Assembly: GCF_016834455.1 (NCBI RefSeq)
Contig: NZ_CP069213.1
Span: 3,945,501 to 4,009,500 of the forward strand
Length of the DNA: 64,000 nt
Source of the DNA: Shewanella litorisediminis
GTDB taxonomy: Bacteria; Pseudomonadota; Gammaproteobacteria; Enterobacterales; Shewanellaceae
Direction of reading: 5' to 3'
Shown one piece after another: positions 27,019-36,535 of the stretch. How positions within the stretch are numbered: the stretch's first letter is position 1; each line of letters begins with the position of its first letter. The translations under genes and the position numbers were made by a program. The notes under the pieces are model-generated. The model had not been told where the DNA came from and made no database searches. It was given only the letters and a program-made list of their open reading frames with translations.

Positions 27019-29148
27019 ATGGAACTTCTGACTGCACCACCCACACCCTTGCTCAGCGGCGAGGATATTCACAGTAAACGCGCTGAACTGAAAGCCTATT
27101 TCCAAAACAGCTGGACCCAGTATGAATCCCTGTTTTCCCTTATCGCCAATGACGATGCGTACTTTAAAAAGGCCGAGCCACTGCGCCATCCGCTGATATT
27201 CTACTTCGGCCACACCGCCACCTTTTTTATCAATAAACTCAAGCTGGGCAAATACATAGACGAGCGCATCAACGACCATTTCGAGTCTATGTTCGCCATT
27301 GGCGTCGATGAGATGTCCTGGGACGATTTAAACGACGCCCACTACGACTGGCCGCAGGTGGATGAGGTACGTGCCTACCGCAATACCGTGCGCAGCCTCG
27401 TCGAAGGGCTTATCGATACCCTGCCACTGGAGCTGCCCATCAGCCAGCAAAGTCTCGCCTGGGTCATTTTGATGGGCATAGAACATGAGCGCATTCACCT
27501 CGAAACCTCCTCGGTGATTATTCGCCAGTTACCCCTTAAAGATGTGAACGCCTCAGCCAACTGGCCCGAATGCACCGATCATGGTGAGACGCCGGATAAC
27601 CCGCTTATTCTGGTCAAAGGCGGCGATATCAGCCTTGGCAAAGCCGATGACAACCAAACCTATGGCTGGGACAACGAATACGGCCATCGCCATCATCGCA
27701 TCAGCGACTTTCGCGCCAGCGAAAAACTGGTGTCCAACGGCGAGTTTATGGCCTTTGTTAAGGCCGGTGGCTATCAGGAGCCCAGGTGGTGGAGCGACGA
27801 AGGCAATGCATGGCGTGAGTATTCCCAATCCGGGATGCCGCGTTTTTGGCGACTTCGCGACGGCCGTTGGTATCAGCGCAACCTCTGCAGCGAAATTCCC
27901 CTGCCGCTCAATTGGCCGGTGGAAGTGAACCAGCTCGAAGCCAAAGCCTTTTGCAACTGGAAGGCGGCGACTACGGAGCGCAGCATTCGTCTGCCCACCG
28001 AGGCCGAGTGGTATTGGCTCAGGCGCGAGCTGGAAGGCGATATGACCACCATAGGTGCCGCGCCTGCGTGGCGGGAAGTGCCGGGTAACCTTAATCTGGC
28101 CCACTATGCCTCGTCCTGCCCGGTGAACCGCTTCCGGCAGGGACGTTTTTTCGATGTGGTGGGCAATGTGTGGCAGTGGACCGAGACACCTATCGATGGC
28201 TTCCCCGGCTTTGCGGTGCACCCGCTGTATGACGATTTCTCCACGCCCACCTTTGATGGAAAGCACAACCTCATCAAGGGTGGCAGCTGGATTTCCACCG
28301 GTAACGAAGCCATCGCCTCATCGCGTTATGCCTTTCGCCGCCACTTTTATCAGCATGCCGGTTTCCGTTATGTGGAATCCAGCCAGTCACCGGACGAGGG
28401 CGTGAAGGTGAATTTGTACGAAACCGACGAACTGATTTCCCAGTATCTGGAATTCCATTACGGCCGCGAGTATTTCGGCGTGGCCAATTTCTGTGTCAAA
28501 GGGGTGCAGGAAGCGCTGGCCGAGATTAACCTTGAGCGCCACGCCAGGGCGCTGGACATCGGCTGCTCCGTGGGCCGGGCCAGTTTTGAGCTGGCACGCC
28601 ATTTTGATGCCGTGGACGCCATCGATTTCTCCGCCCGCTTTATCCAGCAGGCCTATGCACTTAAGGAACAGGGCGAAAAGCGTTACACCATTCGCACCGA
28701 AGGCGATCTTGTTGAATACCGCACCGCGTCGCTCGCAAGCCTCGGCTACAACGAGGTGAAGCACAAAATCGACTTCCTGCAGGGTGACGCCCTTAACTTA
28801 AAGCCCCGTTTCAGTGGCTATGACTTGGTGTACGCCTCAAACCTCATCGACAGACTGAATGAGCCAAAGGCGTTCCTTGAGCAAATCCACAGCCGCATCA
28901 ATGCGGGAGGCTATCTGGTGATAGCCTCGCCTTACACCTGGCTTGAGGACTATACCCCCAAGGCCAACTGGCTGGGCGGTATCAAGGTGAATGGTGAAAA
29001 CTTCACGACACTCGATGGCCTCACCGAAACGCTTATCCCCCACTTCGAACTGGTAGCGGTGAAGGAAGTGCCCTTCGTCATTCGCGAGACAAAACGCAAG
29101 TTCCAGCACAGCCTGTCGGAAATGAGCATTTGGCGTAAACGCCAGTAA
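27019..29148 (+). CDS. ovoA: Ovothiol synthase OvoA (sulfoxide synthase fused to methyltransferase)
   Basis: A 709-residue fusion. The N-terminal DinB-like part carries the iron-binding H-x3-H-x-E motif (H156, H160, E162 in EHERIHLE). Residues about 185-455 form the formylglycine-enzyme/sulfatase-modifying fold (LPTEAEWYW, GNVWQWTETP, RRHFYQHAGFR). The last 200 residues are a SAM methyltransferase (DIGCSVGRA near 512). It joins cysteine to histidine carbon 5 using oxygen and later N-methylates the thiohistidine, making ovothiol A. ATG 27019 follows GGGGAAA; the 44-codon upstream extension is rejected. Confidence 0.95.
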   Translation: MELLTAPPTPLLSGEDIHSKRAELKAYFQNSWTQYESLFSLIANDDAYFKKAEPLRHPLIFYFGHTATFFINKLKLGKYIDERINDHFESMFAIGVDEMSWDDLNDAHYDWPQVDEVRAYRNTVRSLVEGLIDTLPLELPISQQSLAWVILMGIEHERIHLETSSVIIRQLPLKDVNASANWPECTDHGETPDNPLILVKGGDISLGKADDNQTYGWDNEYGHRHHRISDFRASEKLVSNGEFMAFVKAGGYQEPRWWSDEGNAWREYSQSGMPRFWRLRDGRWYQRNLCSEIPLPLNWPVEVNQLEAKAFCNWKAATTERSIRLPTEAEWYWLRRELEGDMTTIGAAPAWREVPGNLNLAHYASSCPVNRFRQGRFFDVVGNVWQWTETPIDGFPGFAVHPLYDDFSTPTFDGKHNLIKGGSWISTGNEAIASSRYAFRRHFYQHAGFRYVESSQSPDEGVKVNLYETDELISQYLEFHYGREYFGVANFCVKGVQEALAEINLERHARALDIGCSVGRASFELARHFDAVDAIDFSARFIQQAYALKEQGEKRYTIRTEGDLVEYRTASLASLGYNEVKHKIDFLQGDALNLKPRFSGYDLVYASNLIDRLNEPKAFLEQIHSRINAGGYLVIASPYTWLEDYTPKANWLGGIKVNGENFTTLDGLTETLIPHFELVAVKEVPFVIRETKRKFQHSLSEMSIWRKRQ

Positions 29149-29163
29149 GTTTCTGCAGCTAAA

Positions 29164-29190
29164 AAAACGCCCGCAATTGCGGGCGTTTTT
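29164..29190. terminator. Bidirectional terminator between ovoA and abgT
   Basis: AAAACGCCCGCAATTGCGGGCGTTTT palindrome with T runs on both strands between convergent genes. Confidence 0.88.
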
Positions 29191-29209
29191 ATTGGTAAGC
29201 TTGCGTTGC

Positions 29210-30757
29210 TTACAGGCCGTAGGTGTAGCTCGCCTGCAGACCCAGCGGTAAACCCAGGGCCCAGTACAGCAGCAGGAAGGCGGTCCAGCCCACCAGGAAC
29301 ACCACCGAGAACGGCAACATCATGGCAATCAGGGTACCTATACCGGTGTTTTTCACATACTTCTGGCAATACACCACCACCAGCGGGAAGTAAGGCATCA
29401 GTGGTGTGATGATGTTGGAGCCTGAGTCGCCCACCCGGTAGGCCGCCTGGGTCAGGTCGGGGGAGATATTCAGCTGCATCAGCATGGGCACAAAAATCGG
29501 CCCCAGCAGCGCCCACTTGGCCGAACTTGAGCCCACAAACAGGTTCACAAAGGCGGTGAGGAAGATGATGCCGACTATGGTCACGGCACTGGGCAGCGCC
29601 AGCGCCTTGAGCACCTCGGCACCTTCAATAGCCAGCAAGGCCCCAAGATTGGACTGGCTGAAGGCGGCGATAAAGAGCGCACAGAAGAAGGCCATGACGA
29701 TGTAATAGGCCATGCTGCCCATGGACTTGGACATGGCATCTATCATGTCCTTGCTCTTTTTGAAGGTACCCACATAGAAGCCATACACGGCGCCAGGGAT
29801 CCAAAACAGCAGAAAAATCAGCGGCACTATCGATTGCATCAGGGGCGCACTGAAGTCAGACAGATTGCCGCTCTTGGCCCTTAAGGGAGAATCCGCCGGG
29901 CTCGCCGCCAGATACAGGAGCACCAGTCCAGCCACCATAACAGCCACGGCCAGCAAGAAGCCCTGCTTCTCCCGCGGACCGGCCTCATCGAATCTGGGCA
30001 GGTTGGAGGTATCGCCATCGATAGGGGTGTTTGCCAGACGCGGTTCAATCACCTTGTCGGTGAGATACCAGCCCAGCAGCACAATCAACAAACTGGATGC
30101 CGAGGCAAAAAACCAGTTATTGAGCGGGTTGATGGCAATTTCCGGGTCGATGATTTGCGCCGCGCTCTGGGTAAAGCTTTGCAGCAAGGGATCCAGCCCC
30201 GAGGGCACAAAGTTGGCGCCAAAACCGCCGGACACCCCGGCAAAGGCGGCAGCAATGCCCGCCAACGGATGGCGACCCATGGCATAAAAAATTACCCCCG
30301 CAAGCGGAATCACCAGCACGTAGCCCGCGTCTGTTGCGGTGTGGCTGACGATGGCAATCAGGATGATGGAGGGAGTCAGCAGCTTGGCCGGCGTCACCTT
30401 GAGCATCATCTTAAGGCCGGTATTGATAAAGCCCGAGTGCTCGGCAACCCCAACCCCCAGCATGGCCACCAGCACCACCCCCAGTGGGGCGAAAGAGGTG
30501 AAGGTTTTCACCATGTTGGCCAAAAAGCCCGCCAGCGCATCACCGGTCAGCAGGTTATGCACCACTATCGCCTCGCCGGTGCGGGGATCGATGGCGCTGA
30601 ATTCAAAGCGGGAAAATACAGCCGACAGCCCCCAAATCAGCACCATGGCCAATAAAAATATCACCGCCGGATCCGGCAGCTTATTTCCGGCCTTTTCGAT
30701 GCCATTCAAAAATTTGCCAAGGAGGCCTCCCTCCCTGGTCGCCGTGCTTGTCTCCAT
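29210..30757 (-). CDS. AbgT-family transporter
   Basis: A 515-residue inner-membrane protein of about 10-11 helices with AbgT-family segments: GLLGKFLNGIEKAGNKLPDPAVIFLLAMVLIW, APLGVVLVAMLGVGVAEHSGF, VSHTATDAGYVLVIPLAGVIF, SGGFGANFVPSGLDPLL and NLFVGSSSAKWALLGPIFVPMLM. Members move p-aminobenzoyl-glutamate in E. coli or export sulfonamides in others, so the exact substrate here is open. Single gene converging on ovoA. Confidence 0.92.
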   Translation of the reverse strand: METSTATREGGLLGKFLNGIEKAGNKLPDPAVIFLLAMVLIWGLSAVFSRFEFSAIDPRTGEAIVVHNLLTGDALAGFLANMVKTFTSFAPLGVVLVAMLGVGVAEHSGFINTGLKMMLKVTPAKLLTPSIILIAIVSHTATDAGYVLVIPLAGVIFYAMGRHPLAGIAAAFAGVSGGFGANFVPSGLDPLLQSFTQSAAQIIDPEIAINPLNNWFFASASSLLIVLLGWYLTDKVIEPRLANTPIDGDTSNLPRFDEAGPREKQGFLLAVAVMVAGLVLLYLAASPADSPLRAKSGNLSDFSAPLMQSIVPLIFLLFWIPGAVYGFYVGTFKKSKDMIDAMSKSMGSMAYYIVMAFFCALFIAAFSQSNLGALLAIEGAEVLKALALPSAVTIVGIIFLTAFVNLFVGSSSAKWALLGPIFVPMLMQLNISPDLTQAAYRVGDSGSNIITPLMPYFPLVVVYCQKYVKNTGIGTLIAMMLPFSVVFLVGWTAFLLLYWALGLPLGLQASYTYGL

Positions 30758-30972
30758 GCTCTTGCTCCCTTTATTGATTTTGGTTTTGGTAAATTAACCC
30801 ATCATCCTAAAACAGGGGAATGAAATACAACTTAAGGAAGCCGATTTTACCGGCCCAAGGCGGTCGCCCCCCTGGCCAAAACATAGTCCGAATACAGCAT
30901 CAAATTATTCATTGGCCTGGAAATGCGTTGCCCTTTATATTCGAGTAATCGCAGCTAAAGGAGAGTAAAACT

Positions 30973-31281
30973 ATGAAGGTTTTGGAAAACGTGAACGTCG
31001 CCCTCAAGGCCAATGTGTATTTTGACGGTAAGGTCACCAGCCGTGCCATTTACGTTGGCGGAGAAAAGCAGACTATCGGCGTGGTATTACCGGGCGAATA
31101 TAAGTTTTCCACCACTCAGCCTGAGCAGATGCAGGTGATAAGCGGCACCTTTGAGGTGTTACTGCCGGGTGAGAGCCAGTGGCAAACCTTCGCCGAAGGC
31201 AGCACCTTCAATCTGGATGCCGATGTCAGCTTCTCGATTCGCGCATCCGAGGTAGCAGAGTATCTTTGCAGTTATCTCTAA
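30973..31281 (+). CDS. ppnP: Pyrimidine/purine nucleoside phosphorylase
   Basis: A 102-residue cupin-like protein nearly identical in layout to E. coli YaiE/Ppn[42 protein letters not shown] and [11 protein letters not shown]. It splits nucleosides with phosphate in the cytoplasm. AAAGGAGAG lies before the ATG. Single gene. Confidence 0.93.
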   Translation: MKVLENVNVALKANVYFDGKVTSRAIYVGGEKQTIGVVLPGEYKFSTTQPEQMQVISGTFEVLLPGESQWQTFAEGSTFNLDADVSFSIRASEVAEYLCSYL

Positions 31282-31303
31282 CGCCATATTTATCCGTCGG
31301 CGT

Positions 31304-31335
31304 GCAGAAAGCCCCTGATTTTGGCGACTTTCTGC
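31304..31335 (+). other. Long-loop inverted repeat after ppnP
   Basis: GCAGAAAG and CTTTCTGC separated by 16 bases that can pair further (GCC/GGC). It could end the ppnP message, but no T run follows. Confidence 0.35.
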
Positions 31336-31382
31336 GCGCAAAACGCTATCTTTAGTCAGATGTGAAACCACAGGATAGGCTT

Positions 31383-31919
31383 ATGCGCACCTTTACCCTT
31401 TTTGGCCTGCTGGCCCTGAGTTTAAGCGTTCAGGCAAATGTCTATAAATGGGTCGACAAAGACGGCAAGGTTCATTACAGCGATAAACCCCAGCCCAATG
31501 CCGAAGTTGTCGAACTGAAAGAAACTTCAGCAAATCAGATTCGTTTGGATGTGCCTGCTGCCGTGCCCAAAGCAGACACCCAAGTCGAAGCCATCGAATA
31601 CGAGATAACCATTTTGACCCCTGAAGCCGACGAAACCATTCGCAGCAACGAGGGCAAATTTGAGGTTACGGCCACGGTCACGCCGGAAAAACCGGCCAAT
31701 GCCCTGTGGGTGCTGCGCATCGATGGCAAGGTGTGGGGTGACGCGATGGACGTGCCTTTATTCCGGGTCAGCGAACTGGACCGGGGTGAACACAGCATCG
31801 AAGTGCAGCTGATTGCCCGAAATGGCAAACCGATTGCATCCAGTGGCAGTAGAACCCTGTTTTTGCACCGTACCAGCGTGTTGCAGCAACCCAAGGCGGT
31901 TCCCGTTTCGGGCAATTGA
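31383..31919 (+). CDS. Exported DUF4124-domain protein
   Basis: A 178-residue protein with a signal peptide (cleavage near SVQA) followed at once by NVYKWVDKDGKVHYSDKP, the DUF4124 hallmark. The second half is a small beta-rich domain that includes VTVTPEKPANALWVLRIDG-like text and RGEHSIEVQLIARNG, similar to an Ig-like fold. It sits just before ntrB, a neighbour often seen in this group. ATG 31383 is chosen because it begins the signal peptide. Function unknown. Confidence 0.83.
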   Translation: MRTFTLFGLLALSLSVQANVYKWVDKDGKVHYSDKPQPNAEVVELKETSANQIRLDVPAAVPKADTQVEAIEYEITILTPEADETIRSNEGKFEVTATVTPEKPANALWVLRIDGKVWGDAMDVPLFRVSELDRGEHSIEVQLIARNGKPIASSGSRTLFLHRTSVLQQPKAVPVSGN

Positions 31920-31994
31920 TAAAATAAAAATAATTATAACAATAAGTTAATCAAACCCAATTCACGCCAAAGGCCACTGCTGACACTTGCGGAC

Positions 31995-32011
31995 TGCACC
32001 ATATTGGTGCA
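31995..32011 (+). promoter_or_regulatory. NtrC box A before ntrB
   Basis: TGCACC-ATATT-GGTGCA, full consensus, 35 bases before the ntrB ATG. Overlaps box B by TGCA. Confidence 0.85.
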
Positions 32012-32024
32012 CCATATTGGTGCA
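32008..32024 (+). promoter_or_regulatory. NtrC box B before ntrB
   Basis: An identical second full-consensus box, shifted by 13 bases and sharing TGCA with box A. It ends 21 bases before the ATG, where a bound dimer would hinder transcription, so autoregulation is likely. Confidence 0.85.
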
Positions 32025-32045
32025 GACCCAGTCAGGAAAGGCCCG

Positions 32046-33092
32046 ATGGATACTCAAAACCTGCTCAATCACCTGGTGACCGCTGTACTGGTCATAGACT
32101 CAGGTCTAAAACCCTGTTTTGCCAACGCCGCCGCCGAGCAGTTACTTGGCACCGGCAGTCATCGCCTCAGCGAACAGGCCCTGACCGATATTTTTCAGTT
32201 GCAGGAAGTGGCTGCCACCATCCTGGCCGACGCGGTGCGTCAGGGACTGGGACTGACGGTTAACACCGCCAGCCTGGTGACCTTTGACGGCCAACACCAC
32301 ACAGTGGACCTCACCCTGATCCCACTGGAAAATGAACCCGGCCTGAGTTTGCTTGAGCTGCGTCAGGTGGATCAGCAGCGCCGCATCCACCAACAACTGA
32401 CCCAGGATGCCCAGCAGCAGGCAGCGCAGTTTCTGGTGCGTAATCTCGCCCACGAGATCAAAAATCCCCTTGGCGGCCTGCGCGGGGCCGCGCAATTGCT
32501 TGCACGCGAGCTGGACGATGAATCGCTAAAGGAGTTCACCACCCTGATTATTGAACAGGCCGACCGCATGCGTGCCCTGGTCGATAAACTGCTGGGGCCG
32601 CAAAAACCCACGGCGCATTTACCCCACAACATCCATGAAGTCGCCGAAAAGGTGATAAAGCTGGTTGAGCTGTCCACACCCACCAACATCCGTGTTATCC
32701 GGGACTATGACCCATCCATTCCCGACATAGATTTGGATGCCGATCAGATGCAGCAGGCGCTGCTCAACATAGTGCAGAACGCGGTGCAGGCACTGGAAGA
32801 CGGTGGGGGCACCATCACGGTGCGCACCCGCACCAGCCATCAGGTCACCATAGGCGCCCAGCGCCACAAGCTGGTGCTGATGCTGTCTGTGATTGATGAC
32901 GGTCCGGGGATACCACCTGAGCTGATGGATACCCTCTTTTACCCCATGGTGACCGGCCGGGAGCAGGGCTCGGGGCTGGGCCTTTCCATTGCCCACAACA
33001 TCGCCAGGCTTCATGGTGGCCGCATCGACTGCGACTCAAGCCCCGGTCACACCCAGTTTGTGCTCACCCTGCCCATCAAAACCGGAAAATAG
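32046..33092 (+). CDS. glnL: Nitrogen regulation sensor kinase NtrB
   Basis: A 348-residue soluble histidine kinase. Residues 1-115 are a PAS domain; the phosphorylated histidine is H136 (NLAHEIKNPLGGLRGAAQLL); the ATPase domain has NIVQNAVQAL (N box), DDGPGIPPEL and GSGLGLSIAHNI. It phosphorylates or dephosphorylates NtrC under PII control. ATG 32046 follows CAGGAAAGG; the frame's earlier ATG lies inside the NtrC boxes and is rejected. ntrC starts 18 bases later. Confidence 0.97.
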   Translation: MDTQNLLNHLVTAVLVIDSGLKPCFANAAAEQLLGTGSHRLSEQALTDIFQLQEVAATILADAVRQGLGLTVNTASLVTFDGQHHTVDLTLIPLENEPGLSLLELRQVDQQRRIHQQLTQDAQQQAAQFLVRNLAHEIKNPLGGLRGAAQLLARELDDESLKEFTTLIIEQADRMRALVDKLLGPQKPTAHLPHNIHEVAEKVIKLVELSTPTNIRVIRDYDPSIPDIDLDADQMQQALLNIVQNAVQALEDGGGTITVRTRTSHQVTIGAQRHKLVLMLSVIDDGPGIPPELMDTLFYPMVTGREQGSGLGLSIAHNIARLHGGRIDCDSSPGHTQFVLTLPIKTGK

Positions 33093-33110
33093 GACCCAAA
33101 AGGAGACTGC

Positions 33111-34523
33111 ATGAGTATCAGTGAACAGGTTTGGATCCTCGACGACGACAGCTCTATCCGTTGGGTGCTTGAAAAAGCCCTCAAGAGCGCGCGTATCACA
33201 AGCGCCAGCTTCGCGGCGGCCGAGTCGCTGTGGCAGGCATTGGAGTTATCGCAGCCTCAGGTGATAGTGTCGGACATTCGCATGCCCGGCACCGACGGTT
33301 TAACGCTGCTCGAGCGCATCGGCCTGCATTACCCCCATATTCCGGTCATCATAATGACGGCGCACTCGGACCTCGACAGCGCCGTGGCCGCCTATCAGTC
33401 CGGTGCCTTTGAGTATCTGCCAAAGCCCTTCGATATCGACGAAGCCATCGCCCTGGTGGAGCGGGCCCTGACCCACGCCAGTGAGCAGGCACCTCAGGCC
33501 CATGCCAGCGAACCAGTCAAGACGCCGGAAATCATAGGTGAAGCCCCGGCGATGCAGGAGGTGTTTCGCGCCATTGGCCGCCTGTCACGCTCGTCCATCA
33601 GCGTGCTCATCAATGGCCAGTCAGGCACGGGTAAAGAATTGGTGGCAGGGGCACTGCATAAACACAGTCCCCGCAAGGACAAGCCCTTTATTGCACTGAA
33701 CATGGCTGCCATTCCCAAGGACCTGATTGAATCTGAGCTATTTGGCCACGAGAAGGGCGCCTTTACCGGTGCCGCCGGTGTGCGTCAGGGCCGCTTCGAA
33801 CAGGCCAACGGCGGCACCCTGTTTTTGGATGAAATCGGCGACATGCCGCTGGATGTGCAAACCCGGCTGCTGAGGGTACTGGCCGATGGTCAGTTTTACC
33901 GTGTGGGTGGCCACTCGCCGGTACAGGTGGACGTACGCATTATTGCTGCCACTCACCAGGATCTGGAGCGACTGGTGCAACAGGGCCAGTTCCGGGAAGA
34001 CCTGTTCCACCGACTGAACGTGATCAGGGTGCATCTGCCGCCGCTTCGAGAGCGCCGCGAAGATATCCCACAATTGACCCGCCACTTTTTGGCCGCTGCG
34101 GCCCGTGAAATCGGGGTTGAAGCCAAGGTGCTGGCCAAAGAAACAGCCACAAAGCTGCAGCAGCTGCCCTGGCCCGGTAACGTGCGCCAACTTGAAAACA
34201 CCTGCCGCTGGCTCACTGTGATGGCCTCGGGGCAAGAAATACTGCCACAGGACCTGCCGCCGGAGCTCTTCAAGGACCCGGTTGTCAATCATGCTGGCGC
34301 CATGGTGGCCGGTGATTGGGAAAGCGCTCTCAGAGAAATCGTCGACAGGCGTCTCGGAGAAGGGGAATCGGATCTGCTGGCCGATATGCAGCCCACCTTC
34401 GAGCGCATCATGCTCGAAGTCGCGCTCAAGCACACCCAGGGCCATAAACAAGAGGCCGCCCGCCGCCTCGGCTGGGGCCGCAATACCCTCACCCGTAAAC
34501 TCAAAGAGCTTGAGATGGATTAA
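33111..34523 (+). CDS. glnG: Nitrogen regulator NtrC, sigma-54 activator
   Basis: A 470-residue response regulator. Receiver domain with D11-D12 (DDDSS) and phospho-acceptor near D54 ([10 protein letters not shown]). The AAA+ domain has Walker [11 protein letters not shown], the GAFTGA loop that touches sigma-54, and Walker [13 protein letters not shown] Fis-type helix-turn-helix ([19 protein letters not shown]) closes it. It activates glnA through the two boxes and sigma-54 promoter in this window. AAAGGAG precedes the ATG. Confidence 0.98.
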   Translation: MSISEQVWILDDDSSIRWVLEKALKSARITSASFAAAESLWQALELSQPQVIVSDIRMPGTDGLTLLERIGLHYPHIPVIIMTAHSDLDSAVAAYQSGAFEYLPKPFDIDEAIALVERALTHASEQAPQAHASEPVKTPEIIGEAPAMQEVFRAIGRLSRSSISVLINGQSGTGKELVAGALHKHSPRKDKPFIALNMAAIPKDLIESELFGHEKGAFTGAAGVRQGRFEQANGGTLFLDEIGDMPLDVQTRLLRVLADGQFYRVGGHSPVQVDVRIIAATHQDLERLVQQGQFREDLFHRLNVIRVHLPPLRERREDIPQLTRHFLAAAAREIGVEAKVLAKETATKLQQLPWPGNVRQLENTCRWLTVMASGQEILPQDLPPELFKDPVVNHAGAMVAGDWESALREIVDRRLGEGESDLLADMQPTFERIMLEVALKHTQGHKQEAARRLGWGRNTLTRKLKELEMD

Positions 34524-34545
34524 CAGGCTGTTGGACGCTATGAAA

Positions 34546-34568
34546 AAGGGACGCTGCAAGCGTCCCTT
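34546..34568. terminator. ntrBC terminator
   Basis: AAGGGACGCT/AGCGTCCCTT with a 3-base loop, an A run before it and TCTCGTTT after, between ntrC and the convergent barrel gene. Confidence 0.75.
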
Positions 34569-34589
34569 CTCGTTTAACGATGAGCAGGC

Positions 34590-35135
34590 TCAGAAGCGCC
34601 AGTGCAGGCCCACGCCATAGTGATCCATGCGCGTGTTGGCGAAGTAGTTGTTCAGCTCATCGTGCTCTGGCTCGATTTCGCTGAATTCATAAAACACCCG
34701 CATGGCCAGGTTGCTGGAAAAACTGATGTCTACCCCGGCACCAAGCAGGTAGCCCGTGCCCTGATAGTCATCGTCCAGGCTGTCATCACTGGCGATAACC
34801 TGATACACCACACCACCCTTGAGGTAGACAGTCACAGTTTCGCTGAACGCATGGCGTACCGTCGGCGCGAAGGTGAGCCCCACGACCTGTAAGTCGACGC
34901 CATCGATAAAGCTGTCGGTGCCAAACACGCTGGCCTCGACACCAAAACTCTGGTTGAAGTTGTAGCCACCATAGGCACCCAGGCCCCAGGCTGACTCATC
35001 GAAGGGGCCAATTTTGTCATCGAGGTTGGTATTGCTGACGTAGCCACCGGCGTAAAAACCGAGATCTTTGGCGGCAAAGGCGGGCGCGGCTGCACCAAGC
35101 AGCATGGTGGCAATAAGCAGAGGTTTGAGTTTCAT
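34590..35135 (-). CDS. Outer-membrane beta-barrel protein, paralogue 1
   Basis: A 181-residue protein with a signal peptide ending PAFA and a small barrel of about eight strands: LGFYAGGYVSN, WGLGAYGGYNFNQSFGVEAS and the terminal YGVGLHWRF with C-terminal Phe. AAGGGA precedes ATG 35135; 18 upstream codons are rejected. It resembles the protein at 35966-36535 in order and motifs (GAYGGYNFN). Function unknown, possibly an OmpW/OmpA-barrel-like porin or surface protein. Confidence 0.82.
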   Translation of the reverse strand: MKLKPLLIATMLLGAAAPAFAAKDLGFYAGGYVSNTNLDDKIGPFDESAWGLGAYGGYNFNQSFGVEASVFGTDSFIDGVDLQVVGLTFAPTVRHAFSETVTVYLKGGVVYQVIASDDSLDDDYQGTGYLLGAGVDISFSSNLAMRVFYEFSEIEPEHDELNNYFANTRMDHYGVGLHWRF

Positions 35136-35328
35136 CGTGTTCCCTTTTTGTATGGTCGCGGTGCTCTCAATGCCGGTTATCAAAGCCATGGGGTTGAAGC
35201 CGATAACCTGAACTCATTGAAAAGCCGCCAACATCCTTGATTGTTGGTCGCTATCTTAACGGCAAACTTTCGTTAACAGAAGTAAGATTAACGCCCTGCT
35301 GGCTTCCTTTCGAAAAAACCACAATAAA

Positions 35329-35344
35329 GGCCCGCAAGCGGGCC
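35329..35344 (-). terminator. Terminator of the sirB-type gene
   Basis: GGCCCGC-tt-GCGGGCC on the minus strand followed by TTTATT, 33 bases beyond the stop. Confidence 0.7.
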
Positions 35345-35377
35345 CTGTTTTAAGCGTAATAGCCGCCAGCGATGTGC

Positions 35378-35755
35378 TTAGCCAAGCAGCAGTGCACTGT
35401 GGCTCTTGGCAATAATCATCATCAACACAAAACACACAGATGCCGCGCCGGTGAGCACCAGGCGCTGATTTTTCGGCGCTTCAGGCCGGATAGCGCCAAT
35501 GCCAAGGCCCACATAGAGTACAAACAGCACCAGCTTTTCGGTGAGCCATGCCTGAGCAACAGGATACATGCCCAGCAGCAGGCACAGCGCTATGGCACTG
35601 AGCAGCATCAGCAAGGTAATGATTTTATGGGCTTTAAGCGCCAGAGTCTGTTTCAGCATGGCAGGTTTTTTAATCCCCCAATAGGTTCTGAGCAGTAAGC
35701 TGGCAAAGGCAGTAAAAGCCAAAATAATATGAGCTTTCAATAAGATGGGGTACAT
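35378..35755 (-). CDS. SirB2-family membrane protein
   Basis: A 125-residue protein with four membrane helices, opening MYPILLKAHIILAFTAFASLLLRTYWG, which fits the SirB family (HIxxA, then LRTYW). The family name comes from a Salmonella locus, but its biochemical role is unknown. AAAGGA precedes the ATG. The control region upstream has both an FNR-type and a CRP-type site. Confidence 0.83.
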   Translation of the reverse strand: MYPILLKAHIILAFTAFASLLLRTYWGIKKPAMLKQTLALKAHKIITLLMLLSAIALCLLLGMYPVAQAWLTEKLVLFVLYVGLGIGAIRPEAPKNQRLVLTGAASVCFVLMMIIAKSHSALLLG

Positions 35756-35822
35756 GACTTTCCTTTGTTATGAATATTGAAAAACGCTCGTTTAAATTAG
35801 CTGATGCCGATGTGAACAAGCC

Positions 35823-35836
35823 ATGATCTGCGTCAA
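35823..35836. promoter_or_regulatory. FNR/EtrA-like site upstream of sirB
   Basis: ATGAT-CTGC-GTCAA matches TTGAT-N4-ATCAA at 8 of 10 positions, centred 74 bases before the sirB ATG. Confidence 0.55.
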
Positions 35837-35850
35837 ATATTTAAAACACT

Positions 35851-35866
35851 TGTGAATAAAATCACA
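35851..35866. promoter_or_regulatory. CRP site upstream of sirB
   Basis: TGTGA-ATAAAA-TCACA is a perfect 5-6-5 CRP palindrome, centred about 103 bases before the sirB ATG and 29 from the FNR-like site. Confidence 0.7.
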
Positions 35867-35903
35867 TCAAAGAAAAGCCAACTTGGTGGCACAGAAAGCA
35901 AAA

Positions 35904-35923
35904 AAGGACGCCGAAGCGTCCTT
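35904..35923 (-). terminator. Terminator of barrel paralogue 2
   Basis: AAGGACGC-cgaa-GCGTCCTT with T6 following on the minus strand. Confidence 0.82.
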
Positions 35924-35965
35924 ATCACACCGTCCCTGAACGGGACTTTCACTGCGGCACAGGCA

Positions 35966-36535
35966 TCAGAACTGGTAGTGCAGTCCCAAAGAAATCTGGG
36001 AAATCTTCACGTTGTCGATTTCGCCATTGTAGTATTCGTTGTCAAACCAAAAACCACTGTCGTCCAAATCACCACGGGTTTCATCGTAGCTCAATCGCAG
36101 GTTCAGTTTTTCGGTCAGCGCAGCGTTAACGCCTACCCCCCAGGCCACACCCCAACCTGTGTAATCAGCATCGAATGGACCATAGTCCACCACCACGGCC
36201 ATGGAAGCCACACCCACCTTGGCAAAGGCGGAGAAGGTATCATTGAAGTGGTAAGTAAATTTTGGGGTAAAGGTCAGAGCGCCGGCCCCCATATCGACTC
36301 TCTCTTCGCCCAGATCGCCACTGGCAAACAGGTTGGCTTCCAAACCAAACCATTCGTTGAAGTTGTAGCCGCCGTAAGCACCAAAACCCACGCCATCGGC
36401 AGAACCATCACCATCGCCGGAGGCCTTTACCTGATTGATGGCACCACCCACATAAAAACCCGTTTTATCGGTTTCTGCCATGGCACCTGTGCTGGCGATG
36501 AGTGCGGCCAGGGCCGCCAGTTTCATTTTGTTCAT
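35966..36535 (-). CDS. Outer-membrane beta-barrel protein, paralogue 2
   Basis: A 189-residue exported barrel: signal peptide ending GAMA, then TGFYVGGAINQ, GFGAYGGYNFNEWFGLEAN, and terminal ISLGLHYQF. The order of motifs matches paralogue 1 across the sirB gene. Start at 36535, seven bases after AAGGA; five earlier codons are rejected. Function unknown. Confidence 0.82.
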   Translation of the reverse strand: MNKMKLAALAALIASTGAMAETDKTGFYVGGAINQVKASGDGDGSADGVGFGAYGGYNFNEWFGLEANLFASGDLGEERVDMGAGALTFTPKFTYHFNDTFSAFAKVGVASMAVVVDYGPFDADYTGWGVAWGVGVNAALTEKLNLRLSYDETRGDLDDSGFWFDNEYYNGEIDNVKISQISLGLHYQF

